Below, one piece after another: positions 14,765-22,978 of a stretch of DNA of 27,447 nt (position 1 is its first letter; each line of letters starts with the position of its first letter). Under the pieces are notes generated by a model. It was not told the origin of the DNA, did not search any database, and saw only the letters and a program-made list of their open reading frames with translations. Origin of the DNA: Synechococcaceae cyanobacterium (GTDB taxonomy: Bacteria; Cyanobacteriota; Cyanobacteriia; PCC-6307; Cyanobiaceae); contig CANHGA010000003.1 in assembly GCA_947460085.1 (NCBI GenBank), positions 1 through 27,447 on the forward strand, written 5' to 3'. The translations under genes and the position numbers were made by a program.

Positions 14765-16602
14765 GCCGGGGCTTCGGTGCCGTGGGCCCGGTGCACGGTG
14801 GTGCCGCCGAGCCCAAAGGCCCCATGCACCACTTGCAGCGCCTGGACACCCAGGTTTTCGGGCACCACGCAACTGGTGCGGATTTCACTGGTGGCGATCA
14901 GCTCGATGTTGATGCCCGCATCGGCCAAGGCCCGGAACATTGTTGCGGCCGTGCCGGGGGTGCAGGGCATGCCCGCCCCCACGGCGCTGACCCGGGCGAT
15001 GGCCGCTCCCTGTTCGAAGTGGGCTCCGGGCCACTGCTTCAGCAGGGCGCTGAGGACCTGGTCTGCTTTGCCCAAATCAGCCTTGCGCAGGGTGAAGCTC
15101 ATGTCGCGGCTGAGGGCCTGGCCTTCTCCGTGGGTGCGCTCGGATTGGACGATGGCATCGAGGCTGATGCTGGCGTCGGCCAGGGCCCGGCACACCGCTG
15201 CTGCGGTGCCGGGGCGGTCGGGGAGCCTGCGCACACTCACCTGGGCCTGATCGAGATCCAGGGCCACACCGCGGACGGCCGGGTCGGCCAGGTTGGAGCT
15301 GCTCGGGTTGCGAACCAGCTGTTGCTCCGCCAGCTCAAACACCTCGGCGGCAGCCCGCAGGGCTTTGGCGCCTTGATGGCCCGCCACCAGGCAACTCACC
15401 TTCACTTCGCTGGTGGCGATCAGGCGCAGGTTGATGCCTGCCTTCGCCAGGGTGTCAAACAGTTTTGCGGCTACCCCTGGCCGGCCCAGGATGCCGGCTC
15501 CCGAGATGCTCAGCTTGGCCATGCCGCCCTCGGCCTTGAGTTGGGCTCCGCCGGTGCCCAAATCGGCGCCGAGCTCCGCCAGCACCTCGCGGCAGACCAG
15601 CTGGGCCTGATCAAGTTCGGCCTCGGCGAGGGTGAAGGCAATGTCGTTGGTGAAGCTGCCGTTGTCTGAGCCTTCATGGGTGGCTTGCACGATGAGGTCC
15701 ACGTTCAAACCGGCCTTGCCGAGGGCTTCAAACAGCTGGGCGGCCACCCCCGGTTGGTCCGGCACATGGGATAGGGCCACCACGGCTTGGGCTGGTTCCA
15801 GCTCGGCCCCATCCACGGGCTTGCCCAGTTCCAGGCCCCCATGGCCGATCGGCCGACCCTTACGACTGGTCAGCAGGGTGCCCGGTTCGTCGCTCCAGCT
15901 GGATCGCACCACCAGGGGGACGCCGTAGTTGCGGGCAATTTCCACGGCCCGGGGATGCAGCACGGAGGCTCCCAGGCTGGCCAGTTCGAGCATTTCGTCG
16001 CAGCTCACCTGGTCCATTAATTGGGCATCCGCCACCTTGCGGGGATCGGTGGTGAGCACCCCAGGCACATCGGTGTAGATCTCACAGGCCTGGGCCCCAA
16101 GGGCTGCCGCCAGGGCCACGGCAGAGGTGTCGGAGCCGCCCCTGCCCAAGGTGGTGATTTCGGGGGTGCCGGAGGCGCCGGAGCTGGTGCCCTGGAAGCC
16201 GGCCACCACCACCACAAAGCCTTCCTCGAGCAGGCGTTGCAGCCGTTCGGTGCGAATTTCCAGGATGCGGGCTCGGCCATGGGCGGATTCGGTGATGATC
16301 CCGGCCTGGGTGCCGGTCATCGAAACGGCCGGAACCCCCTGGGCATGGAGGGCCATTGCCAGCAGGGCCATCGACACCTGCTCGCCCGTGGCCAGCAGCA
16401 TGTCCATCTCCCGTTGGGGCGGGTTGGGGTTGATGGCGGCAGCGAGTCCGGTGAGTTCATCGGTGGTGTGCCCCATCGCCGACACCACGATCACCAGGTC
16501 GTTGCCCTCCTCACGGCAGCGGCAGATGCGCTGGGCCACGGCCTGGATGCGTTCGACGCCTGCTACCGAGGTTCCGCCAAACTTCTGAACCAGCAGGGCC
16601 AT
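14761..16602 (-). CDS. lysC: aspartate kinase with four ACT domains
   Basis: Aspartate kinase phosphorylates aspartate, the first step toward lysine, threonine and methionine. The 613-residue protein has the N-terminal kinase signature KFGGTS (7-12), TLGRGGSDTSA (151-161) and TDVPGVLTTDPR (177-188). Four ACT domains follow at about 272-345, 350-425, 445-520 and 535-605, each marked by a PG(V/T)AA helix start. Two are linked by Ala-rich spacers. The four-ACT layout is typical of cyanobacterial enzymes, in which lysine and threonine give feedback inhibition. ATG at 16600-16602 gives the conserved MALLVQKFGGTS start. It works with asd and dapA, which lie 6.7 kb upstream in a separate transcript. 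Its stop shares TTAA with uvrB. Confidence 0.97.
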   Translation of the reverse strand: MALLVQKFGGTSVAGVERIQAVAQRICRCREEGNDLVIVVSAMGHTTDELTGLAAAINPNPPQREMDMLLATGEQVSMALLAMALHAQGVPAVSMTGTQAGIITESAHGRARILEIRTERLQRLLEEGFVVVVAGFQGTSSGASGTPEITTLGRGGSDTSAVALAAALGAQACEIYTDVPGVLTTDPRKVADAQLMDQVSCDEMLELASLGASVLHPRAVEIARNYGVPLVVRSSWSDEPGTLLTSRKGRPIGHGGLELGKPVDGAELEPAQAVVALSHVPDQPGVAAQLFEALGKAGLNVDLIVQATHEGSDNGSFTNDIAFTLAEAELDQAQLVCREVLAELGADLGTGGAQLKAEGGMAKLSISGAGILGRPGVAAKLFDTLAKAGINLRLIATSEVKVSCLVAGHQGAKALRAAAEVFELAEQQLVRNPSSSNLADPAVRGVALDLDQAQVSVRRLPDRPGTAAAVCRALADASISLDAIVQSERTHGEGQALSRDMSFTLRKADLGKADQVLSALLKQWPGAHFEQGAAIARVSAVGAGMPCTPGTAATMFRALADAGINIELIATSEIRTSCVVPENLGVQALQVVHGAFGLGGTTVHRAHGTEAPA

Positions 16603-16680
16603 GGCAACCGATCGCCGAAGCGCTCGCGCGGGAAGGCTCAATTATTCACCGATGCCGCCTAAGAAGACCTCCCTAACCCT

Positions 16681-17685
16681 TTACGGCTCGGCTGGTGCCA
16701 ACAAAAAGCCATCGCGGAAGGCATCCCGGCCGTCGGCTCCACGCTTCAAGGCGGCTTCCACCTCCAGCAGCTGTCCCAACAGCTTGAGGAAGTGCTTGGA
16801 CTGTTTGCCGCGGATTTGCTTGCGCATCACATAGATGCGTTTGGGGTTGCCGATGCCAGCGGCCTTGGCGATCACGGCGACGTCTTGTTCGCCTGCCTTC
16901 TCCAGGAGGCTCACCCAAAGCCAGCCGCGGATTTGGCTGGAGAGGGCCGCCACGATCCGCAGGGCCGGTTCATTGGCTTCCAGCAGGGCATCTACTAGGG
17001 CAATGGCATCTGCAGGTTTGCCAGCGAGCAGGGCATCGCCCACGGCCAGGCTGTTGGTGGCGTGGCTGGCCACCAGGGCTGCGACCGCCGCCGCCGTGAT
17101 TGTTTGGGCTTGGCCCTGGGCATCGGTGCCGGCATAGATGGAGAGTTTCTCCAGTTCGCTCGCCAGCCGGGCGCTGTCGCTGCCGATGGCCTCCGACAGG
17201 GCTTCGGCCGCCGCTGGCCCTAATCGGAGCCCGAGCGCTTGGGCCGTGCGCTGCACCAGCTCCACTTGGCCGGCCCCATCCCAGATGGCGGGCAGGGCAA
17301 AGCTGGCCTCGAAGGCTTGGCCTGCTTTCACCAGTTTTTGCAGGGCCTTGGTGGTGCGTAGTCGGGCGTCCGGTTTGCCGGGATTCACCAGTACCAGGTG
17401 ACAGGTTTCTGGCAGCACATCCAGGCCGCTTTCCAGTTGTTCAGCCAACTCCGCTGGACATTGGTTGCAAAAGGGGCTGCGCTGCAGGATCACCACCCGG
17501 GCCCCCGATCCCAAGGGGGGTGTGCGGGCTTCAGCGAGGGCCTGGGCTGCCTGGCCGGCGTCGTTGCCATCCAGCCGGCTGAGGTTGATGCTGCCCCAGG
17601 CCGGATCGATCAGCTTGTCGATCAGGGCCTCGATGGCCCGGCTGCGGGCGGCCTCATCGTCGCCCCAATAGAGGTGGAAGGGCAT
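16681..17685 (-). CDS. holA: DNA polymerase III subunit delta
   Basis: HolA is the clamp-loader subunit that opens the beta ring. The 334-residue protein starts at ATG 17683-17685 (MPFHLYWGDDEAAR); the longer open frame upstream is antisense to cobH. The N-terminal segment has the family's F-x-x-Y-G-D/E pattern, a central VILQRSPF region in a RecA-like fold lacking Walker motifs, and a C-terminal helical domain (RGWLWVSLLEKAGEQ, KHFLKLLGQLLEVEAALKRG) typical of delta. It lies 78 bases upstream of lysC on the same strand and 54 bases from the divergent cobH ATG. DnaX, its clamp-loader partner, is also in this window. Confidence 0.9.
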   Translation of the reverse strand: MPFHLYWGDDEAARSRAIEALIDKLIDPAWGSINLSRLDGNDAGQAAQALAEARTPPLGSGARVVILQRSPFCNQCPAELAEQLESGLDVLPETCHLVLVNPGKPDARLRTTKALQKLVKAGQAFEASFALPAIWDGAGQVELVQRTAQALGLRLGPAAAEALSEAIGSDSARLASELEKLSIYAGTDAQGQAQTITAAAVAALVASHATNSLAVGDALLAGKPADAIALVDALLEANEPALRIVAALSSQIRGWLWVSLLEKAGEQDVAVIAKAAGIGNPKRIYVMRKQIRGKQSKHFLKLLGQLLEVEAALKRGADGRDAFRDGFLLAPAEP

Positions 17686-17739
17686 GGGGGTAGGGGGGCA
17701 TGACCAGCCAAAGTCTGGTGGCCGGTGCAGCCTGCCGCC

Positions 17740-18441
17740 ATGGCCCAGAGCGAAATGAGCCGCCAGGGGATCGACCATCAGGGGATCGACCATCCGATTT
17801 TCAGTGAGAGCGTGCGGCGGATTCGCGCTTGGCTGGAGCCCACCGGCGTTTATCAGGGGTTGAGCCCCCTGGAGCAGGAGCTGCTGGAGCGCCTCGTGCA
17901 CAGCAGTGGCGATGTGGAGTTGGCGCCGCTGGTGGCCTGGAGCCCCCAGGCTTGCGCGCTCGGGGCGGCGGCGGTGGCCCAAGGCGCGGTGATCCTCACC
18001 GATACGGCCATGGCAGCTGCCGCGGTGGCGCCCATGGCTCGGCGCACCTTCGCCAATCCCGTGCACACCCTGTTGGAGTGGGCGCCGTCAACCGTGCCCG
18101 AAGGGGCGCCAGCGTCTGAAACCCGCAGCTCCTTGGGCATGGCTGCGGCCCTGAGAGCCCTTGGCGGCTCGCCCCAGGCCCCCCGCCCCTTAGTTGTGCT
18201 GATTGGCAGTGCCCCCACGGCCCTCGAGACCCTGCTGGATTTGGTGGCCGCCGGTTCCTGCCCCGCGCCGGCCTTGGTGATTGGCATGCCCGTGGGGTTT
18301 GTGGGGGTGGCCGAGAGCAAGCGGCACCTGGCGGAGAGTGGCCTGGTGCACCTGCGGCTTGAGGGCCCTAAAGGTGGGGCTGGTTTGGTGGCGGCCGCCT
18401 GTAATGCCCTGTTGCGCAGGGCTTGGCTGGAAGCTGCCTAG
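17740..18441 (+). CDS. cobH: precorrin-8X methylmutase (CobH/CbiC)
   Basis: CobH/CbiC moves a methyl group from C-11 to C-12 to form (hydrogeno)byrinate or cobyrinate in corrin synthesis; in cyanobacteria this feeds pseudocobalamin production. The 233-residue protein has the catalytic His54 in RLVHSSGD, DTAMA in the middle, a PEGAPASETRSS loop, and MPVGFVGVAESK near the C-terminus. ATG 17740 is preferred; GTG 17725 would add five residues. An exact 15-bp tandem duplication (17765-17794) encodes a doubled QGIDH just before the conserved HPIF. Its stop overlaps the mutS stop on the palindrome CTAG. It stands apart from other cobalamin genes here. Confidence 0.94.
   Translation: MAQSEMSRQGIDHQGIDHPIFSESVRRIRAWLEPTGVYQGLSPLEQELLERLVHSSGDVELAPLVAWSPQACALGAAAVAQGAVILTDTAMAAAAVAPMARRTFANPVHTLLEWAPSTVPEGAPASETRSSLGMAAALRALGGSPQAPRPLVVLIGSAPTALETLLDLVAAGSCPAPALVIGMPVGFVGVAESKRHLAESGLVHLRLEGPKGGAGLVAAACNALLRRAWLEAA
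17765..17794. repeat. exact 15-bp tandem duplication in cobH
   Basis: The unit aggggatcgaccatc occurs at 17765-17779 and again, identically, at 17780-17794. It preserves frame and adds five residues before the conserved HPIF of CobH/CbiC. Confidence 0.95.
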
Positions 18442-21197
18442 GCGGCCACCTTGCTCAGGCCTACGGCCACATGGCTATTGGCCTCAATGCGGCCCAGTAC
18501 CTGGCGGGCCCGCAGCACCACCGAAGGCGGCACCCCTGCCAAGCGGGCGGCTTCGATGCCATAGCTGCGGTTGGCACCTCCAGCGGCGACCCGGTGCAGG
18601 AACACCAGGCTCTCGCCGGATTCCTCCACCAGCACCTGGGCATTGGCCACGTTGGGTAGGAGCTCGGCGAGTTCGTTGAGCTCGTGGTAGTGGGTGGCAA
18701 ACACGCTGCGGGCCCTGATGCCCTGGCCATCGGCGGCCGCCAGGTGCTCGGCCACGGCCCAGGCGATCGAGAGCCCATCGAAGGTGGCGGTACCCCGGCC
18801 AATCTCATCGAGCAGCACCAGGGAGCGTTCCGTGGCGTGGTGAAGGATGTTGGCGGTTTCGGCCATTTCCACCATGAAGGTGGATTGGCCCGAGCTGAGG
18901 TCGTCGCCGGCACCGACCCGGGTGAAGATCCGATCGGCAATGCCAAGCCGGGCCGATTGGGCGGGGATCCAGCTGCCCATTTGGGCCATCAACTGCAGCA
19001 GGCCCGCCTGGCGCAAATAACAGCTCTTGCCGCTGGCGTTGGGCCCCGTGAGCACCAGCAGGTCGGGGGTGGCTTTGCCGCCGAGGGCCAGATCGTTGGG
19101 GGTGAAGGCTTCCTCCACCAGCAACTGCTCCACCACCGGGTGCCGGCCCGCCTCAATCACCAGCTCGCGGCTGTCCGTGATTTCTGGGCAGCAGTAGCCC
19201 CCGGTGGCGGCCACATCGGCGAGGGAGGCCACCGCATCGAGCTCGGCCACCAGCCGGGCGGCCACCCGAATCGGTGCGGCCTGGGTTCCTACTTCCGAGC
19301 GCAGCTGGCAAAACAGCTCGTATTCCCGTTGGGCGGCCCGGGCCTTGAGCTGCAGGATCTTGCCTTCCCTGGCCTTGAGCTCGGGGGTGATGAAGCGCTC
19401 CTCATTGGCCAGGGTCTGGCGGCGGATCCAGTGGTCGGGCACGGCTGCCGATTTGGCCCGGCTCACCGCCAGGAAGTAGCCAAAGGTGCGGTGGTATTGG
19501 AGTTTGAGGGTGGGGATGCCACTGGTTTGGCGCTCGAGGGCCTCCTGGCCCCGCAGCCAGGCGTCTTGGTCGTCGAGTTGGTTACGCAAGCCATCGAGTT
19601 GGGGATCGACACCGTCGTGGATCAGGCCCCCTTCACTGATGGTGAGGGGGGGGGTGTCGAGCAGGTTGTGGCGCAGTAGGGCGGCGATCGTTTCCAGCTC
19701 GGGCCAGGGCTGGGCCAGGGCTTGCAGGGGCTGGCTCTTGCTTTTGGTCAGCAGGGCCGCCAATTGGGGCAGGCGCTCGAGGCCATCGGCCAGGGCCACC
19801 AGATCCCGGGCTGAGGCGCTGCCGGCCCCAGCCCGTCCAGCGAGGCGTTCGAGATCCCCCATGGGCCTGAGCAAACGCCGCACGCCAAGCCGTAGGGGCC
19901 GCTGGGCCACCAGTTCCCCCACGCCGGCCTGGCGCTCGAGAATGGCGCTGCGCTCCACGAGGGGAGCTTCGACCCAGCGCCGCAGGCAGCGGCCCCCCAT
20001 GGCGGTGTGGGTGCGATCGAGGGTCCAGAGCAAAGAGCCCTGGCTTGCTCCCGCTGTTTGGGTTTTGGTGAGCTCCAGGTTGCGACGGGTTTGGGCATCG
20101 AGGATCAACAGATCCCCCGCATGCCAGGTGGTGGGTAAATCGAGGGGAACTTGGCCCTCCTGGGTGGCATCGAGGTAGGCCACCAGGCCCCCGGCCGCCC
20201 GCATCGCGAGGGGAACAGCCTGGAGCCCCAGCCCATCGAGGCTGGCTAGGCCAAAGCGGCTTTTGAGGGTGGCGCTGGCTTCTGGGGCCTCAAAGGGGGT
20301 GCGGGGCAGGGCCGTCAGGTGCAAACCATCGGGGCACCAGGGGGGCTTGATCCCTTCTGCCGAGGGCCACAGCACTTCGGCCGCTTCCACCTGCAGCAGC
20401 TCCTGGTGCAACAGATCGCTGCCCTGGCGCTCGGTCACCTGAAATTCGCCCGTGCTGACATCCGCCACGGCCAGTCCCCAGCGGGTCCCATCGCCCCCGG
20501 CGCCCAACACCACGGCGCAGAGCCAGTTGTTGCGCCGGGCGAAGAGCATTTCGTCTTCCAGCACCGTGCCGGGGGTGAGCACCCTGGTGATGCCCCGCTT
20601 GAGCAGTTCGCCCTTGGCGGGCCCCTTCGCCGCTGCCGTCTCGAGTTGGTCGCAGAGGGCCACGCTCAGGCCGCGGCGCACCAGCTCGGCGCAATAGCGC
20701 TCGGCGGCATGGTGGGGAATGCCCGCCATGGGCACCCGGCCGATGGCCTTGCCGGCTTCCTTGCCGGTCAGGGTGAGCTCGAGGAGCCGGGAGAGGGAAA
20801 TGGCGTCTTCAAAGAAGCATTCGAAAAAGTCGCCCAGGCGATAGAGCAGCACCCGCTCGGGATGGGCGGCCTTGAGCTCCACGTAGTGGCGCAGCATCGG
20901 CGTGAGCTGCTCCGGGTCCACCAGGCCGTGGTGGTGCCAGGGGGGCAGATCCGAGCTGGCGTCTTGGCTTGGCCCAGGGGTGGGCTCGCTTTGGCCTGGC
21001 TCGTTTGTTGCCCTGGTTTGCCGCTGCCTGGGCCGGCTGCTGGCATCGGCGGCCAGTGCTGCTTCATCGAGATGGCCCAGGGACCCGAGCGTGGTGGCAG
21101 TGGTTTTGGTTTGGGTCTTGGACTGGGCCGCTTCCGGCTCGCCAAACAGACTGCCCTGGAGGGCCAGCTCAGGCTGCTGCTCGGCTGGCGCGGCCAC
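18438..21197 (-). CDS. mutS: DNA mismatch repair protein MutS
   Basis: MutS recognises mismatches and starts repair. The 919-residue protein has the mismatch-reading Phe-x-Glu motif (Phe124, Glu126 in GDFFECFFEDA), connector and lever domains, Walker A GPNASGKS (718-725), Walker B DEIGRG (797-802) and THYHEL. The N-terminal 95 residues ahead of the mismatch domain are low complexity (Gln, Thr, Ser, Pro) apart from QGSLF (14-18), which resembles a sliding-clamp-binding pentapeptide. The C-terminus ends soon after the ATPase/helix-turn-helix region, without the usual E. coli tail. The start is a GTG at 21195-21197. A TGA lies in frame 12 bases upstream, and the nearby ATG (21208-21210) is in another frame. 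The gene is convergent and overlapping with cobH. Confidence 0.96.
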   Translation of the reverse strand: MAAPAEQQPELALQGSLFGEPEAAQSKTQTKTTATTLGSLGHLDEAALAADASSRPRQRQTRATNEPGQSEPTPGPSQDASSDLPPWHHHGLVDPEQLTPMLRHYVELKAAHPERVLLYRLGDFFECFFEDAISLSRLLELTLTGKEAGKAIGRVPMAGIPHHAAERYCAELVRRGLSVALCDQLETAAAKGPAKGELLKRGITRVLTPGTVLEDEMLFARRNNWLCAVVLGAGGDGTRWGLAVADVSTGEFQVTERQGSDLLHQELLQVEAAEVLWPSAEGIKPPWCPDGLHLTALPRTPFEAPEASATLKSRFGLASLDGLGLQAVPLAMRAAGGLVAYLDATQEGQVPLDLPTTWHAGDLLILDAQTRRNLELTKTQTAGASQGSLLWTLDRTHTAMGGRCLRRWVEAPLVERSAILERQAGVGELVAQRPLRLGVRRLLRPMGDLERLAGRAGAGSASARDLVALADGLERLPQLAALLTKSKSQPLQALAQPWPELETIAALLRHNLLDTPPLTISEGGLIHDGVDPQLDGLRNQLDDQDAWLRGQEALERQTSGIPTLKLQYHRTFGYFLAVSRAKSAAVPDHWIRRQTLANEERFITPELKAREGKILQLKARAAQREYELFCQLRSEVGTQAAPIRVAARLVAELDAVASLADVAATGGYCCPEITDSRELVIEAGRHPVVEQLLVEEAFTPNDLALGGKATPDLLVLTGPNASGKSCYLRQAGLLQLMAQMGSWIPAQSARLGIADRIFTRVGAGDDLSSGQSTFMVEMAETANILHHATERSLVLLDEIGRGTATFDGLSIAWAVAEHLAAADGQGIRARSVFATHYHELNELAELLPNVANAQVLVEESGESLVFLHRVAAGGANRSYGIEAARLAGVPPSVVLRARQVLGRIEANSHVAVGLSKVAA

Positions 21198-21240
21198 GGC
21201 TGGGGGGCATCAAGGCAGTGATCGTAAGGGCATTGCTGGG

Positions 21241-21254
21241 CGGGCCTTTGCCCG
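21241..21254. other. small hairpin in the mutS/psbZ divergent region
   Basis: CGGGC-CTTT-GCCCG is a perfect 5-bp stem with a 4-base loop, 44 bases upstream of the mutS GTG. An 8-bp inverted repeat, AGTGGCCA (21288-21295) and TGGCCACT (21346-21353), lies on the psbZ side. Neither is assigned a function. No clear -35/-10 pair could be placed in this 169-base region. Confidence 0.3.
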
Positions 21255-21366
21255 GAACCCCCACAACTTGTGAAGGAAGCCCGCGCCAGTGGCCACGGGA
21301 GCCGGGTCGTCGTGTGAGAATCCGCCAACTGCCTGAATTGGCCCCTGGCCACTCGCCGCACCCACC

Positions 21367-21555
21367 ATGCAGATCCTCAACACCCTCACCGTTTTGGCCC
21401 TGGTGGTGATGTCGTTTGCCTTGATCGTTGCGGTGCCGGTGCTTTACGCCAGCAGCGAGGATTCCGGCCGCTCTAACCGCCTGATCCTGCTGGGCGGCAT
21501 CGCCTGGGTTGCCCTGGTGCTGCTCAACTGGGGCGTCAGCTTCTTTGTGGTTTAG
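21367..21555 (+). CDS. psbZ: photosystem II reaction centre protein Z
   Basis: PsbZ (Ycf9) is a small two-helix membrane subunit at the edge of the photosystem II core, next to PsbC and PsbK. It stabilises the supercomplex. The 62-residue protein has two hydrophobic spans (about 5-27 and 39-60) joined by a short polar loop (SSEDSGRSNR), as in the family, and ends in FFVV. ATG 21367 gives the full usual length of 62. It has its own divergent region upstream (169 bases shared with mutS) and is followed 62 bases later by ribH on the same strand. Confidence 0.97.
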   Translation: MQILNTLTVLALVVMSFALIVAVPVLYASSEDSGRSNRLILLGGIAWVALVLLNWGVSFFVV

Positions 21556-21617
21556 GGCCTGCTGAAAGGCTCGGCCGCCAGCCTGCGTAGGCTGAGTGCC
21601 ATCGATGCAGCCAAGAC

Positions 21618-22106
21618 GTGGCGACCTTTGAAGGACGGTTTACGGAGGCGGCCAGCCTGCGGATCGGTGTCGTGGTAGCCCGGTTCAACGATTTGGTGAC
21701 AGCCAAGCTCCTGAGTGGCTGCCTCGATTGTTTATCCCGCCACGGCATCGACGCCAGTGAAGCCAGCAGCCAGCTGGATGTGGCCTGGGTGCCCGGCAGC
21801 TTTGAGATTCCCCTGGTGGCCCAGCGGATGGCGGCTAGTGGCCGTTATCAAGTGGTGATCACCCTGGGTGCCGTGATCCGGGGCGATACCCCCCATTTCG
21901 ATGTGGTGGTGGCCGAAGTGAGCAAGGGGGTGGCAGCCGTATCCCGCGATAGCGGCGTGCCCGTGATTTTTGGGGTGCTCACCACCGACACCATGCAGCA
22001 GGCCCTGGAGCGGGCCGGCATCAAGAGCAACCTGGGCTGGAGTTACGGCATGCAGGCCCTCGAGATGGGCAGCCTGATGAAGGCCCTGCCCCAAGTAGCC
22101 CAGTGA
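21618..22106 (+). CDS. ribH: 6,7-dimethyl-8-ribityllumazine synthase
   Basis: Lumazine synthase joins the ribityl pyrimidine and dihydroxybutanone phosphate in the penultimate step of riboflavin synthesis, usually as a 60-mer or pentamer. The 162-residue protein shows ARFND (21-25), GSFEIP (60-65) and GAVIRGDTPHFD (84-95) with the catalytic His93. The start is a GTG at 21618-21620; a nearby ATG at 21605 is out of frame. Its TGA overlaps the GTG start of rfbA (GTGA, 22103-22106), which ties translation of the rhamnose genes to ribH. Confidence 0.97.
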   Translation: MATFEGRFTEAASLRIGVVVARFNDLVTAKLLSGCLDCLSRHGIDASEASSQLDVAWVPGSFEIPLVAQRMAASGRYQVVITLGAVIRGDTPHFDVVVAEVSKGVAAVSRDSGVPVIFGVLTTDTMQQALERAGIKSNLGWSYGMQALEMGSLMKALPQVAQ

Positions 22107-22978
22107 GCCGAAAGGGGATCGTCCTGGCCGGAGGGAGCGGCACCCGCCTCCATCCGATCACCCAGGCGGTGAGCAAACAGCTCCTGCCGGTGTACGACAA
22201 GCCGATGATTTATTACCCCCTCAGCACCTTGATGCTGGCGGGGATTCGGGAGGTGCTGATCATCACCACCCCGGTGGATCAACCCGCCTTCCAGCGCTTG
22301 CTGGGCGATGGATCGGCCTGGGGCATGGCGATTTCCTACGCGGTGCAGCCCAGCCCCGATGGCCTGGCCCAGGCCTTTTTGATTGGGGCTGATTTTCTTG
22401 CTGGTGCGCCGGCTGCCTTGGTGCTGGGCGACAACCTCTTCCATGGCCACGACCTCTCACCCCAGTTGCAGGGCCTCAATGGGGGGCAAGCCGGGGCCAC
22501 GGTGTTTGCCTATGGCGTGCGGGATCCCGAGCGCTACGGGGTGGTGGAGTTCGATGCCGATGGCAAGGTGCTGAGCCTGGAAGAAAAGCCGGCCAAGCCC
22601 AAGAGCCGCTACGCCGTGACAGGCCTCTATTTCTATGACTCGTCGGTGGTGGAGCGGGCTAGGCGCGTGGTGCCGTCTGATCGGGGAGAGCTGGAGATCA
22701 CCGATCTGAATCGTCAGTATTTGGAAGAAGGGTTGCTCCAGGTGGAATTGATGGGCCGCGGCATGGCCTGGCTGGATACGGGCACCTGCGATTCCCTGCA
22801 CGAGGCCGGCAGTTACATCCGCACCCTTGAGCACCGCCAGGGCCTCAAGGTGGGCTGCCCCGAGGAAGTGGCCTGGCGGATGGGCTGGATTGCCGGATCC
22901 GAGCTGGAAGCCTTAGCTGCACCGCTGCGCAAGAGTGGCTACGGCGACTATTTGCTGCAATTGCTGGAGCTGGCGTAA
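22103..22978 (+). CDS. rfbA: glucose-1-phosphate thymidylyltransferase
   Basis: RfbA (RmlA) makes dTDP-glucose from dTTP and glucose-1-phosphate, the entry step to dTDP-L-rhamnose; dTDP-rhamnose normally inhibits it. The 291-residue protein has the nucleotidyltransferase signature GGSGTRLHP (10-18), VYDKPMIYYPL, LGDNLFHGHD, an EEKP motif and a C-terminal DTGTCDSL. The start is a GTG at 22103 overlapping the ribH stop. Its TAA shares one base with the ATG of rfbC (TAATG). Length is typical. Confidence 0.97.
   Translation: MSRKGIVLAGGSGTRLHPITQAVSKQLLPVYDKPMIYYPLSTLMLAGIREVLIITTPVDQPAFQRLLGDGSAWGMAISYAVQPSPDGLAQAFLIGADFLAGAPAALVLGDNLFHGHDLSPQLQGLNGGQAGATVFAYGVRDPERYGVVEFDADGKVLSLEEKPAKPKSRYAVTGLYFYDSSVVERARRVVPSDRGELEITDLNRQYLEEGLLQVELMGRGMAWLDTGTCDSLHEAGSYIRTLEHRQGLKVGCPEEVAWRMGWIAGSELEALAAPLRKSGYGDYLLQLLELA

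Noticed and set aside
17686..18066. 127-codon N-terminal extension of holA
   Set aside because: It is antisense to cobH and lacks any delta-subunit sequence; MPFHLYWGDD is the expected start.
21208..21210. ATG upstream of mutS as its start
   Set aside because: It is in a different frame from mutS, and the mutS frame has a TGA 12 bases upstream of the GTG used here.
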